Assembly (NCBI GenBank): GCA_033060915.1
Contig: CM065377.1
Coordinates: forward strand, 59,020,183 to 59,084,182
DNA from: Euryodendron excelsum
Lineage: Eukaryota; Streptophyta; Magnoliopsida; Ericales; Pentaphylacaceae
Direction of reading: 5' to 3'
DNA: 64,000 bases
In this document: positions 25,431 through 37,049 of the stretch, in pieces
Layout: each line of letters begins with the position of its first letter
How positions within the stretch are numbered: the stretch's first letter is position 1
Notes under the pieces: generated by a model
What the model was told of the DNA's origin: nothing
Database searches by the model: none
What the model saw: only the letters and a program-made list of their open reading frames with translations
Made by a program: the position numbers and the translations under genes

Positions 25431-28188
25431 CTTCATCCCTCCAACACTTAGTTTAGGTTCCATCATCCGCAAGCTTATATACTTTACATATAAAGCCTTA
25501 TACATCATCAAACACTCCCTACCAGCCCTATAAGCCTTCTTGAAGTCATTCAAGCTCCCATCAAAGCATCCCTTGAAGACTATAAGTGTGTTAAAGGCAA
25601 AAGGTGGTATCCCTTTTACATTTGTGTCTTCCCCCACTCTTCTCTTCTCCCTCCTAGCCTACTTAGGCTATTCTCTATTTTAACCCCCATCTTCAACCCC
25701 CCATTCTTGCATGCTTGAGCCAAGAGAGCTCCTAAATCATGTCTAGAAGAAAGCAAGTGGGAGCCACCATATAGGGGGACCTCTCACTAGCCTACTTTAA
25801 GATGGTATGGCCTAAGAGCCCATTGTTTATGTGGTGTAGCCTAAAAGCCTTGTATGTAATCATGACCCCTTGCATATCACTATTTTGATCATGTTTTGCA
25901 TGCTTGGCTTCATTTTATGCTTATTACCATGCTCTACAATGCTTGCATTGCTCTTATTTTCATGCCATCTCCAAGCTCTATATTTCTTTCAAAAATTGTT
26001 TCAAGAGTTGGCCCCTTGAAGTGTAGGATGGGATTTTAGGAATTATTCCTTAGAAGATCTCCTACTAATCCCCTAACTTTCATTTTGGTGTCATGACATT
26101 TTAATTTGCATAAGGGTTGCTTTCTAATTCTCTAATTTTCAAGATTTCCATTCTTTCAAATGTAGTGGTTGGAATGGCCCCCATGGAACCCTTTCTTGAG
26201 TGGTCTCCCTTTTGTTTGGCCTTATGAACCCTCTCTTGATGGAATGGTTCCCTTGAAAAGTGGTTTTCAAAATCCTTCTCAAAAGATGATTTTCAAAAAT
26301 GCATTCTCTCCATCTTTGCATTAAAAAATAATTTTTCAAAAATTGCCATCACTATGTTGATTTTTGAAACCCCCACTCTTGTCAAGATAAAGGTTATAAT
26401 GGCCATGAGGAAACTTTCCTTGGAATGGTCTCCAATCACCAACTATATAAACCATACTCTTGGCTAGAGTTAAAATTTTCATGAAAATGTTCTTCAAAAA
26501 GATTGCCAACCAAAGTCCATTGCATATCATGTTTCGTTTTCAAAACTCTTTCCAAGAATGCATCAAAACAACTTTCAAAACCATTCTCCAATCTAACCCT
26601 AGGTTAACTTGACTCTAGTTGTCCAACCATAGGTTAACTTGACCCTAGTTATCCAACCCTAGGTTAACTTGACCCTAGTTGACCAACCTTAGGTTAACTT
26701 GACCCTATTTGACTAACCCTAGATTAACTTGACCCTAGTTGACCAACCCTACGTTAACTTGACCCTAATTATCCAACCCTAGGTTAGCTTGACCCTAGTT
26801 GACCAACCTTAGGTTAACTTGACCCTAGTTAACTAACCCTAGGTTAACTTGACCCTAGTTGACCAACCCTAGGTTAACTTGATCCTAGTTATCCAACCCT
26901 AGGTTAACTTGACCCTAGTTGCCTAACCTAGGTTAGTACACTTCAAGGTTCCAACTCTTAAATCCTTTTCTAAATGATCTTTCAATTGAAGACCATTCTC
27001 ATAACCTATTTTTCCAAGACCTTCTACTCTCATGATTTAAAAAAAAAAAACCAACTCCATAAACTCTTCAAATGTTCTTACACTCCATCTTCAAGACATT
27101 TTCAAAAATATTTTTAAAAGGTCACAAGCCTAAGGTGTCCTTAGCGCCCCCCCCCCCCCCCCCACCACATGGTTAGGAATTCTAAGGACAAGTGATAAAT
27201 CAAAATCAACCTTTAAGGTTATCTATATTAGGATTCCAAACCCTTAGCCATTTTTAAAAACTACTTTCAAAAATTAATTCATCAAAACATTCTAAAATCA
27301 TGCCTCCAAGGTTTTCAAAACAAAGACTTCACAAACACTTTCAAGTTCTCTTGAGTCATGCCAAAGCATCTTTTTCCAAAACTCCTTTAGGTTGATCCAA
27401 AAACATTTCCAAAACACTTCACCATCCAATTTCAAGTCAAAACTTTTCCAAAGACCTCAAAGTGTTTGAAACCTTTCCAAAGACCTCAAAGTGTCTTAAA
27501 CTTTTTCAAAAACCCCAACGTGTCTTCAAACCTTCTAAAGGTCCTAACGTGTCTATTTTCCATCGGGCTCTTGCCCGAACTACGATTGACCTGATTCTTG
27601 CCAAATGAGATACGTAGGCAACCTAAAATGGTGCGGTCATAACTTTTATTTTAACTCCAATCCCTTTTTTAAAAATTCCAATCAAAATTCTAAAGTGGAT
27701 ATTAAGTGGAATTTGGTAACCGGTTATTCTAGTGAGTGAACCAAAGGTGATTAGACATGTAGGTACCGAAAGGGCGAGGTAAAGTGATGATCTTAGGATA
27801 TCTTCCCTACAAGTAACCAACCCCCGAATTATAGATTTCTGTTTTCAAATGACCAAAAATGGAGTTATTTTCCAAAAGGGTTTAAATCTTTCCAAAGGTT
27901 TCCAAGTAACCTATTTTCTTAAAAACCCTCTCTTCAGGGAATTTTCAAAAATCTTTTCCAAAAATCCTAAGTTTAGTCTTCGGATTAACGTTTAGTTTTA
28001 AGTGCCCTAACTCACCTTAATCAAGTTAGGTGGCGACTCCCATTTTTCTAAAAAAGCCCTTAGTCAAACCAATTTTCTAACCTAATCGCATTTATCCATT
28101 TAGGAGGACGAATTCTAGTGACAGAGTTCCGTGCTTTAGGGTCTCCAAGCCGAAAGGACCTTAGACCCCTAAAAACTGGGGCGCGACA
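25431..28188 (-). mobile_element. Giant-LTR family fragment F, reversed
   Basis: Reverse complement of the first half of the giant LTR seen at 42608-47825. Its minus-strand start, TGTCGCGCCCC, lies at 28188. Then come the GAGTCGCCACCTAACTTG block (near 28035), the GTTGCCTACGTATC block with CGTAGTTCGG (near 27570-27620), a purine-rich tract, and a GGGATTAAAATAGAG-like block near 25670. The 3' half of the LTR is missing. It carries a 30-bp tandem array and a 17-C run (27147-27163) that the two other copies lack. Confidence 0.75.
26595..26936. repeat. 30-bp tandem array (about 11.4 units)
   Basis: Consensus unit has the core CCCTAGGTTAACTTGACC followed by CTAGTT and a variable GACCAA/ATCCAA end. 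Eleven full units with scattered substitutions, including CTAGG palindromes and GTTAAC sites. The array lies inside the reversed giant-LTR fragment and is absent from the two other copies of that LTR in this window. Confidence 0.9.
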
Positions 28189-29819
28189 GTTGACACATTC
28201 AGCAATCTCATAGTTGCAATCTCATTTAGATGACTCTTACAAGACATGGAAGCTCACCTTGAAGATTTGAAGATGTCTTGCAAGAATGGAAGAAGAAGAG
28301 ACTCACTTAAAGTCATGGAAGCTTTCTTAGAAGTTTTGAAAATGTCTTGAAAGTATTGATAAGAAATCACAAGAGTTGGAAGCTTCATTGAAGATTATAT
28401 TGAAGTCTTGAATAGATGGAAGAAGTTATAGAAGAAATCAAATTGATGAAGATCAAGTAAAGAAATTGAAGAAGTTCAAATAAGCATGAAAGATCAATTG
28501 AAGAAAAGATATCTCAAGTCTTGGAAGCTCTCTTTAAGCTCTCTTGAAGATTTTGAAAAAGACTTAGATCAATGGAAGAAGTGATGTTGATTGAAGAACT
28601 CTAAATATAATCAAAAGTGAATTGATTTCATCTTGAAGAGTTGAAAGTGTTCTTGAAGTCAACATGCTTTGAAGAAATTTTTTCAAGCCTTAGAAACCTT
28701 AGTTGGATGATCCTTGAAGAGCTTGAAGATATTGAAGAAGATTGAAGAAGTATTGCAAAAGTTAAGGATTTTCTTAAAAAGAGTCGACCCCTCAAGCAAA
28801 AGAGTCGTTTCATTCAAACAGAGGCTGAAAATCTGATGGAACATCAAAAGAGTCGATCCCTCACTCTAAAAGAGTCGACTCATTCAAACAGAGAGTTAAT
28901 TTTGCAGTCTCAGACAAAAAGAGTCGACCCCTGACACAAAAGAGTTGACTCATTTGGACAGAGCCTTGAAAAATCTGTTGAAACACAAAAAAGAGTCGAC
29001 TCCTGCAGCAAATGAGTTGACTCTCGACAGCAATGGCTATATTTTCTGACAGGAGTAATGGTGTGATCTGCCACCAAAACCACTCCCATACTTCTCCAAT
29101 GGCTAAAATACATTCAATGCTATATATACAAGATCCCCAACACATATATACACAAGAAGAACATGAGAAGAACACAAGATTGAGAGCTACAAGTGAGATT
29201 TCTTCTCATACATCTTATACACTGTTTTTATTCATTTGGGGGGTTTTTGAGTGAGATGAAAATTTGTTTATCTACTCTTTGAGAGAGTGTTATTTATTGT
29301 ACAACCTTCATCTATCATTGGGTTGGTTTGTAAACTTGTGAGTTTGAGGGTTCTTGAAAAAAACACTTATAAGTTTGAGTGAAGCTATGACAAAATCACT
29401 TGTAAGTTTGAGTGAAACTTGGACAAAATCACTCGTAAGTTTGAGAGAAGTTTGGACAAAATCTCTTGGGGTTTGAGAGCTTGGGAAAGAGCTCTTGTAA
29501 GAGTAAGCTGGGCACTTGGAGCAAAACCAGTAACTGTGTAAAGATATTTACATAGTAGAATACCTTCGAGAGGATCGAGGAAGAGAGGACATAGGCAAGG
29601 TTGGAACCTCTGTAAAATCTGGTGTTGTTCATTTCTTGCTCTATTTTTCTTCCTTGTTTACAATACTTGCTTGCATTACATTATATTATTTGTTTGCTTG
29701 GGTTATTAGTTTGATTGTTCACTGCTACATTAATTAAATTGTTTTTAGTTGTATTGTTTGATATAAATTCTATAAAACTCAATTCACCCCCCCTTTTAGG
29801 TTGCCTACTTGGGCTAACA
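28189..29819 (+). mobile_element. SIRE-family LTR fragment A (5' truncated)
   Basis: Starts at GTTGACACATTCA, which in the complete SIRE LTR (54270-56439) lies about 570 bases from the start, and runs to the LTR end GGGCTAACA at 29819. It includes the GTCGAC palindrome array (28781-29023), a TATATATA box at 29121, the TTGGACAAAATCACT repeats, and ATTCACCCCCC-GGTTGCC at the end. The small minus-strand open frames here are artefacts of the repeats. Confidence 0.85.
28781..29023. promoter_or_regulatory. GAGTCGAC motif array upstream of TATA in SIRE LTR A
   Basis: Eight copies of GAGTCGAC(CCC or TCA) or one-base variants, two of them perfect GAGTCGACTC palindromes (28872-28881 and 28993-29002), end about 100 bases before a TATATATA box. 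The position fits an LTR enhancer region. The role is inferred. Confidence 0.6.
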
Positions 29820-31620
29820 CTTCCAACTCATCATCTTTTCAAGATGCAACTGATCCCCCACTTTCATCTTTCCCGACTACTCCTGCTCCACGTCGCACCG
29901 CACACCTTATTAAGCCTCCATCTTATCTATCTGATTATCATTGTTCTGTAGCAGCTAATCCTTCCAACTTCTTAATCTAATGATCTTCTTTACAAGGCGG
30001 TTTTATAGGTAATCCATATCCCATGTCTGCTCATTTATCTTATGATAAAATGTCTGCTTCACATGATGCATTTCTTGTTGCTTTGACTTTAATTCCAGAA
30101 CCTAAAACCTTTAGGGAAGCTGTTAAGTTACTTCAGTGGAGAGAAGCCGTGTCCTCTAAAATTCAAGCTTTAGAATGCAACAATACATGGACTCTCACTA
30201 CTTTGCCTCCTGGTAAGCACCCCATTGGTTGCAAGTGGGTTTATAAAGTGAAGTACAAGTCTGATCGTACTGTTGAGCGGTATAAAGCGTGCCTTGTAGC
30301 AAAGGGTTATATCCAACAAGGACTTGACTACCATAAGACTTTTGCTCCCGTTGTTAAATTAGTTATTTTCCGCTGTTAGCTATTACTGCCATTCAAGGTC
30401 GGCGTTTGCATCAACTTGATGTCAATAATGCTCTTCTTCATGGTGATTTAGATGAAGAAGTCTGCATGACACTTCTGCCAGGATTTCAAAAACAGGGGGA
30501 GAACATTGTGTGTAAGCTTAATAAATCCTTGTATGGCCTCAAGCAAACTTCCCGCAATTGGTTTGCAAAATTTTCACAAGCTTTATTGGCTTCTGGTTTC
30601 TCATAATCCAAAGCAGATTATTCACTCCTCTTAACATGATGGGCCATATTCAATTTTTATTCTTGTGCATATGGATGACATCATTATTACATGCAGTGAT
30701 ATGTCATCCATTCAAGCTCTGAAGATTTATCTTGGCAACAAATTTCATATAAAGGATCTTGGCCCTCTCAAATATTTCCTTGGCATTGAAGTGTCACGTT
30801 CTAACAAGGGCCTACTTCTCACACAACGAAAATACACCCTTGAATTACTTGATGATGCTGGACTTCTCGGTGCTTGACCTGCTGCCTTTCCCATGGAACA
30901 TCTTAGGCTCACCAATGAGGATGGTGGCCTCTTGGATGACCCATCTTCATACAGGCGCCTTGTTGGTTGGCTAATCTACCTCACCATCACCAGACCTGAC
31001 ATTGTTTACTCTGTGCATATCCCGAGTCAATTAATGCATCAACCTAAAAAACCACATCTTGATGTTGCCACACGTCTGCTTTGTTACTTAAAGGGTACCC
31101 CAAGACAGGGCATTTTCTTATCTTTTACCAATAAGCTTCATTTAACTGCTTACTGTGATTCCGATTGGGCTAGCTGCCTTATGACCCGACGTTAAACTAC
31201 GGGCTATTGCACTTTACTTGGTGATTCACCTCTTTCATGGAAAACTAAGAAACAAAGCACTGTCTCGAGATCTTCTGCAGAATTTGAATATTGAGCCATG
31301 GCCTTAACTGCTTATGAACTTCAATGATTAAGGTTTCTTCTTGATGACTTGGGCATCTCTCATTCACCTCCCATCACATTATATTGTGACAATCAAGCGA
31401 CCCTCCACATTGCTGCTAATCTAGTTTTTCATAAGAGGACCAAACACATTGAGATTGATTGTCATCTTGGTTGCAAAAAAATTCAATCCAGTCTCCTTCA
31501 CACTGCTTATACCCGTTCATGTAGTCAACTTGCTGATGTTTTTACAAGACCACTTGGCAAAGAAGCTTTCTAGCAACTTATTGGCAAGTTAGGCGTTCAA
31601 AATCCTCACGCTTCAACTTG
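29820..31620 (+). pseudogene. Copia-4 reverse transcriptase and RNase H (broken)
   Basis: Starts in the linker between integrase and reverse transcriptase. Reverse transcriptase begins near 30100 (FREAVKLLQWREAV, CKWVYKVKYKSD, CLVAKGYIQQG), then the [13 protein letters not shown] block, [11 protein letters not shown] and the catalytic HMDD (30668-30679, for the usual YVDD). It continues with LKYFLGIEVSRS, TRPDIVYSVH, RNase H AYCDSDWA (about 31150), CDNQATLHIA (about 31390) and TKHIEIDCH, ending LADVFTRPLG. At least four frameshifts or stops separate these blocks. The order is that of Ty1-copia pol. Confidence 0.9.
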
Positions 31621-31860
31621 AGGGGGAGTATTGGAAACAATCATAGCAGCAGATCAGTCCATCTGCTGCAATCATGGCAGCAATACTCATGGCTGAAAAT
31701 CAGTCCATTTGCAACATTATTCTTGTAGTATAATCCCATAATTATAGTCATTATATCCCATAAACCCAGGAATTAATCCAAAAATCATGGGGCAATAATT
31801 CTACATACATTTGTATATATTTGTTGTCTATTGAGATCAAGGATATACAAGTTTTTTTTT
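31621..31860 (+). mobile_element. Copia-4 polypurine tract and presumed start of 3' LTR
   Basis: AGGGGGAGTA (31621-31630) directly follows the end of RNase H and precedes TGGAAACAATC, a plausible LTR start at 31632. The LTR end is not identifiable, and nothing similar was found at the 5' side. Confidence 0.5.
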
Positions 31861-32254
31861 CTTGTTATCTTCATTCTAATAGACGGTGTACGCATGAAAA
31901 GTGTAGGGGTGGAGCAGTTGCGAAGACGCACATGTAATAGGTGCAGAGGTATGCGGCAGTGGCGTAGAGGTGCGCAAGTGAGCAAGTTGAACGGTGTGCA
32001 AGATTCTGGCCAGAAGAAAGAGCAACAGCTGTTGGATGTTCATAAGAAGGCTCCGAATAGTAAGATTGAGACAGTTGACGCAGTGAGAAAGTGTGCGCCT
32101 AACACGAAACGAGTCTTTTTTTGTTGTGGATTTGATTAGTGGTGGTGATCTCTCTAGTTGTGCTCGTACAGGAGGAGAGGTGGAGCCACTTCAATCGGCA
32201 GAGTAGTTAACGTTGCTTTTCAGCACACCCCCGGCGAGAGGGTGTAGCACACCA
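31861..32254. other. Unassigned GC-richer block
   Basis: Sequence of higher GC than its neighbours with repeated GTGTGC/GCACACC words (for example CAGCACACCCCC and GTAGCACACCAC near 32220-32252). A 102-codon open frame covers 31831-32139 (cysteine/arginine-rich middle) but resembles nothing I know. It could be the remainder of the Copia-4 LTR or a separate insertion. Confidence 0.3.
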
Positions 32255-33209
32255 CTGTAAGCATTGATTTTTTTTTTGTTTTATATTTTCATGGTCTAAA
32301 CCAATTCGAACAAACTAGAATTGATTAATCATTTCATAAAGTTTGTTTGCATCTTAATACTCTTTAAAAAAATAAACTCTAGTTTTGTGTGTAACCGTTT
32401 ATAGTATAAAATTCATTTTTAAGAAACTTATTATACAACTGAGTTTGGCCCATGGTAAAAGTTTGTGGATGAGCCTACCCTAAAAGTCATTCTGGGATTG
32501 TTAAGCCAACATGTGGGTTGCCCTATTCAAACTCTAGCATTTAAATTTCTTGGGTGATTTACTATGTTTTGCAGCTTTGTCATATTTCTCTTTTTCAAAA
32601 AAATCAGTCACTTCTTTTTCAAAAAAATAGTTTTTTTTTCCCTGAAAGATCAACTCTTTTAATGAATGTTATTTTACATTTCCGCACTCACCTGGGGTAA
32701 AATAAAAATCTAAAATTAAGAATGTTAGTTCTTCGTGGAGTTTGAAAGGGTGAGGTAAGTAACTAAAAAAAATTATATACATATATACAAAACAGTTGTC
32801 AATGTTGTTTAAGACAATATTCAAAACAAATGAAAAAGATGTAAGATATTACAAAATGTGACACAGTGCATAATAGCTAGCCTTTTAAACCCAACCAGTT
32901 TTCCTGCATATTATAGGTTTTCTTTTCAATGAACAAACGAGGGAATATGCTTAGTATGCTTTGAACACGAACTTATTGTGAGCATTGCCTATCCTCAAAC
33001 CCCGCATGAAATCAGCCTATATGCACATTACCATATTTTATCTCCATAGGACCTTAAGTTCCACAACAGTTTCTAATTCTTAATTTTTTTTTTTTTTGTG
33101 GAAATCATGGTTCAATTAAATGAGATATTGCAACAAACAAAATCAGATTGTTATCATAGTTATGAGAATGGAGACCAACCATAGACCTGTTTTTGTAGTT
33201 GGACCATAA
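32255..33209. repeat. Segmental-duplication block, unit B (paired with 12.0-16.7 kb)
   Basis: 32255-32430 matches 12040-12230, 32440-32530 matches 15060-15150, and 32950-33190 matches 16430-16690, all in the same order and orientation. Relative to unit A, about 2.5 kb between the first two blocks is absent. Its last 166 bases (33044-33209) recur at 36892-37049 on the other side of the Copia-3 element. Confidence 0.65.
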
Positions 33210-33581
33210 TGTTGGATATGCTTTAAAATTCCTAAAATGGGGACTTGGAAGATTGGAGATCTCCTTTTTTCACTTGTGTTTTTTAGAATATTGACTCTGC
33301 TGAATCATTTTGGAAATAACAATCAAGTAGCTGTTTCCTTAATTTTTGCCTCAGTCTGTGTGACTGATGTGCACTCACCACAGAGGACAACCGCCAGTAG
33401 CCACTTGCACCAAAGTTTCAACCTAGTGGGGCTAAATCGTTCCTTAAGGACAACGGATTAATTTTCTCATCTCGGCCTTCTTTTTGATAAGTTTTCTTGG
33501 CTTAAATTTATTTCCTATAGAAGTTTATGATAAACAATTCGTTTTTGTTAATTTATCTAACTACTACATATTATTTTCTCA
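33210..33581 (+). repeat. Copia-3 5' LTR
   Basis: 372 bp, TGTTGG to TTTTCTCA. Compared with the 3' LTR it lacks about 110 bp after GTGTGACTGA and about 30 bp further on. A 21-bp segment (33365-33385) is the exact reverse complement of 36652-36672 in the 3' LTR. Confidence 0.85.
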
Positions 33582-33624
33582 CGATCTTAAGGAATGAATT
33601 CGGTACTTTGATAAATTAGCAAGA

Positions 33625-35830
33625 ATGAACACTTTTCCTGATATGTCAAAACTTGAACTGTTTGATGGGAATCACTATAAACGTTGGTCTGAAAAAATCC
33701 TATTGTTCTTGGAATCATTCATGAAACCACAGCACCTTATCCCCTGAATAGAGTGGAATAGCTGAAAGGAAAAATAGCACACTTAAAAGGATATGATGAA
33801 TGACATATTAATTAGTTCTGGTCTACCTTCTAACATGTTGGGGGAAGCAATACTTTTGGCTTGTCACATCCTAAACAGAATTCCACATAAGAGAGCATAC
33901 AAAACACCATATCAACTGTGGAAGAAACATGCACCTAACTCGAGTTATTTGAAAGTGCGGGTGTGTCTAGTTAAAGTTGGACTTCCAAGTATTAAAAGGA
34001 GCAAAATAGGTCCCAAAACTATAGATTGTGTATTTATAGGTTATGCTCATAACAGCGCTGCGTATACATTTCTTGTGATAAAAGGTGAAAAGGATATTTT
34101 AGAAGCTAACAATATTATAGAGGCCAAAGATGCTGAATTTTTTAAACATATTTTTCCTATGACCAGCTTCCTATGAATCACCAGATGCACCCCTAAGCTG
34201 TAAAACCAGTCCTAATGTAGAAACCTCTTTACAACAAGAACTAAGACGTAGAAAGAGACCTAGAATTGAATCAAACTTTGGTCCATATTTTTGTAACTAC
34301 TTTTATCACTGAAGATGACCCTAAAACATATGAGGAAGCCATGAAATTTGTAGATGGAACTTTTTGGAAAGATGCTATCAATAGTGAACTAGATTCTATA
34401 ATGGCAAATCATACTTGGGAACTTGCAAAATTACCTAAAGGATGTACACCTATAGGATGCAAGTGGGTGTTCAAAAAGAAACCAAAAGCAGATGGATCAA
34501 TCAATAAGTTTAAGGCTAGGCTGGTAGCAAAAGGTTATACACAAAAAGAAGGAATCGATTATTTTGATACTTACACACCTGTTACAAAAAATTTTACAAT
34601 TAGACTACTGATAGCTATAGCATCCACACATAATTTGATTATACACCAAATGGATGTGCTTTCTTAAATGGAGACTTAAAAGAAGAAATTTACATGAATC
34701 AACCTAAAGGCTTCATAATTCAAGGATAAGAAAATAAAGTGTATAGACTTGTCAAATCTTTGATGGACTAAAACAAGCTCCCAAACAATGGCATGAGAAA
34801 TTTGATAAAATAATGATTTCACATGGATTTATAGTTAATGAATCCGATACATGTGTCTATAGCAAATTTTTTTGAATCTTCTGGTGTGATTGTATGCCTA
34901 TATGTAGATGATATGTTAATTCTTGGTACTGATCTGCATGTGGTAAACCAAACAAAATCATTTCTATCTGCAAATTTTAATATGAAAGACCTCAATGTCG
35001 CAGATGTGATTTTAGGGATTAAAATAATTCATGGACCCAATACTCTGGTATTGACATAATCACATTATGTTGAAAAACTTCTTAGAAAATTTAATCATTT
35101 TGATGGTGATCCTGTTAGAACTCTATATGATCCTAGTTTACATCTTAAAAAGAACAAGGATTCTAGTGTATCACAATCTGAATATGCCAAAATTATTAGA
35201 AGTGTAATGTATTTGATGAACTGTACACGTTCAAACATTGCATATGCTGTAAGCAGACTTAGTAGATATACACATAACCCAAGTCAAAAACATTGGGTAG
35301 CTTTAACTAGACTTTTAAGGTACCTAAGAGGTACTATAAACCTAGGTCTTCCTTTTAGAGGATATCCTACTGTAATAGAAGGTTATTGCGATGCCAACTA
35401 GATTTTTGATAATGATGAAACTAATTCTACTAGTGGATATGTTTTCACCCTTGGAGGAGGGGCAATTTCATGAAAATCGTCTAAACAAACTTGTAAAGCT
35501 ACTTCTACTATGGAATCTAAATTTGTTGCTCTAGAAATCGCAAGTAATGAAGCAGAATGGCTGAGGAATCTTCTTACTAACATCCCTCTATGGGAAAAAT
35601 TGATTCCTCCATATCTCTACATTATGACTCACAAGCTGCTATAACACAAGCAAAGAATAAGGTGTACACTGAAAAAAAGAGACATATTCTCCTAAGACAC
35701 AATATTGTGTGGTAGCTTATAAGCAATGGTGTAATTGCTCTTGAGTTTGTGAGATCAGAGAAAAACTTGACGGATCCTCTAACAAAAGGCCTAACCAAAA
35801 AAGTGGTACATGATACATCGAGGGGGATGG
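33625..35830 (+). pseudogene. Copia-3 gag remnant fused to integrase, reverse transcriptase and RNase H (broken)
   Basis: A gag start (ATG at 33625, KLELFDGNHYKRWSEKILLF) is cut off near 33715. Integrase then resumes with GIAERKN (about 33750-33775, the DDE glutamate kept), NMLGEAILLACHILNRIPHK and the C-terminal IGPKTIDCVFIGYAHNS. Reverse transcriptase reads FWKDAINSELDSIMANHTWEL, CKWVFKKKPKADGSINKFKA, QMDV, and catalytic YVDD at 34901-34912. RNase H starts GYCDAN with a stop where tryptophan is expected (35399). The tail reaches LTDPLTKGL near 35770-35800. Frames change at least five times. The order is that of Ty1-copia. Confidence 0.85.
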
Positions 35831-36385
35831 GACTTAAGCCCATTAAGTAAGTTTTCCATGATGGCAACCTTACCTCTGTGATTGGAGATCCCATGAATCA
35901 GGTTCAAGGGGTAATAACAAGTCATGGAGAGATTTAAGTAAGCACTATCTTTATAGTGTAGATAGTGCAAGCAACAAGATGTGAGGTTGAGCTTAAGCTC
36001 TTAATGAACTCATAGCCTTTTAAGGTGGTATGTAGTAGCACATGCTTTATGGGTTCACCTATGTGGGTGTGGAGGTGGAGCCACCTCCTATGAAAGCTCG
36101 AGCTAACTCTCTTAAGCACTCACAAAAATCCAAGTAAGGTGCATGGCTATAAAGGCGCCAACTCAAGAACTCATCCTAATTATTCTTGAAGTGTGTGTGC
36201 AGCTTCACTGAATCATATCAAAATGTAAGGTTCAAGACTTGGAGTCACCTTTCATTTGTGGTTTATGATCTGTAAACACTAAGTGTCGATTAAAGTTCAC
36301 AAGATAACAACGTCAATGCAATTCAGATTGTCCAAAAACTTTTTCTTAATCTCTCTCTTTAAAATTGTTGAATCATGTGGGCGAT

Positions 36386-36894
36386 TGTTGGATATGCTTC
36401 AAAATTCCTAAAAAGGCTACTTAAAAGATTAGAGATCTCCTTTTTTGACTTGTGTTTTTTAGAATATTGACTCTGCTGAATCCTTTTGGAAATAACAATT
36501 AAGTAGTTGTTTCCTTAATTTTTGCCTCAATCTGTGTGACTGATTTTCTGCTAAAATTAAGTCTTTTAATTTCTCTGTGAAGTCGTATATATCTTCTTCA
36601 TCATCTATCTTCTTTCATCTTTCTTGGGTTATTCTGTGATGAGTTCGAAGTCTCTGTGGTGAGTGCACATCACTAAGATTGCCATTGTATCTTGAAGGAC
36701 GACCACCAGTGGACACCTGCACCAAGGTTTCGACCTAGTGGGGTCAAATCGTTTCTTAAGGACAATAGATTAATTTCCGCTCCTTGGCCTTCTTTTTGAT
36801 AATTTTTCTTCGCTTAAGTTTATTTCCTATAGAATTTTTTGATAAACAATTCGTTTCTGTTAATTTATCTAAATACTACATATTATTTTCTCCA
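36386..36894 (+). repeat. Copia-3 3' LTR
   Basis: 509 bp, TGTTGG to TTCTCCA, preceded by a GTGGGCGAT polypurine tract. It is longer and apparently less rearranged than the 5' LTR. Its last bases run into the flanking repeat copy, sharing TCTCCATAGGAC with the sequence at 33041-33052. Confidence 0.85.
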
Positions 36895-37049
36895 TAGGAC
36901 TTTAAGTTCCACAACAGTTTCTAATTCTTAATGTTTTTTGGAAATCATAGTTCAATTAAATGAGATATTGCAACAAACGAAATCAGATTATTGTCATAGT
37001 TATGAGAATGGAGACCAACGATAGACCGGTTTTTGTAGTTGGACCATAA
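36892..37049. repeat. Second copy of Copia-3 flanking sequence
   Basis: 158 bp matching 33044-33209 (CCATAGGAC through GTTGGACCATAA), in direct orientation on the far side of the element. After it comes TTCAATCC, the apparent original continuation of the locus. Confidence 0.85.

Larger units (their letters stand above)
23200..31860 (+). mobile_element. Copia-4: broken Ty1-copia element with a 4.8-kb composite insertion
   Basis: A plus-strand copia with gag (23907-25021) and reverse transcriptase plus RNase H (29820-31620), ending in an AGGGGGAGTA polypurine tract at 31621-31630. The protease tail, GAG-pre-integrase and integrase are missing, replaced by LTR fragments of other families (25022-29819). 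A degenerate primer-site-like TTATCGGATTC follows CACA near 23523, so the 5' LTR probably ends there. I could not align a matching 3' LTR beyond 31632. Outer limits are approximate. Many stops and frameshifts: an old, dead copy. Confidence 0.65.
33210..36894 (+). mobile_element. Copia-3: Ty1-copia element, internally deleted
   Basis: Direct LTRs at 33210-33581 and 36386-36894 both begin TGTTGGATATGCTT and end CTACATATTATTTTCT(C)CA. A GTGGGCGAT polypurine tract precedes the 3' LTR. The inside retains a gag N terminus (33625-33714), then jumps to the integrase C-terminal half, reverse transcriptase and RNase H. Gag core, protease and the start of integrase are deleted. The two LTRs differ by a rearranged segment, so 372 and 509 bp. 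There is no 5-bp target duplication; instead about 160 bp of flanking DNA is repeated on both sides. Confidence 0.85.

Noticed and set aside
26595..26936. CRISPR-like array
   Set aside because: Head-to-tail 30-bp units with no distinct spacers, inside a plant LTR. The spaced GTCGAC arrays are likewise short dyads in LTR promoters.
31831..32139. 102-codon arginine/cysteine-rich open frame
   Set aside because: Begins in the preceding copia LTR-like sequence, crosses into an unassigned block, and matches no family I know.
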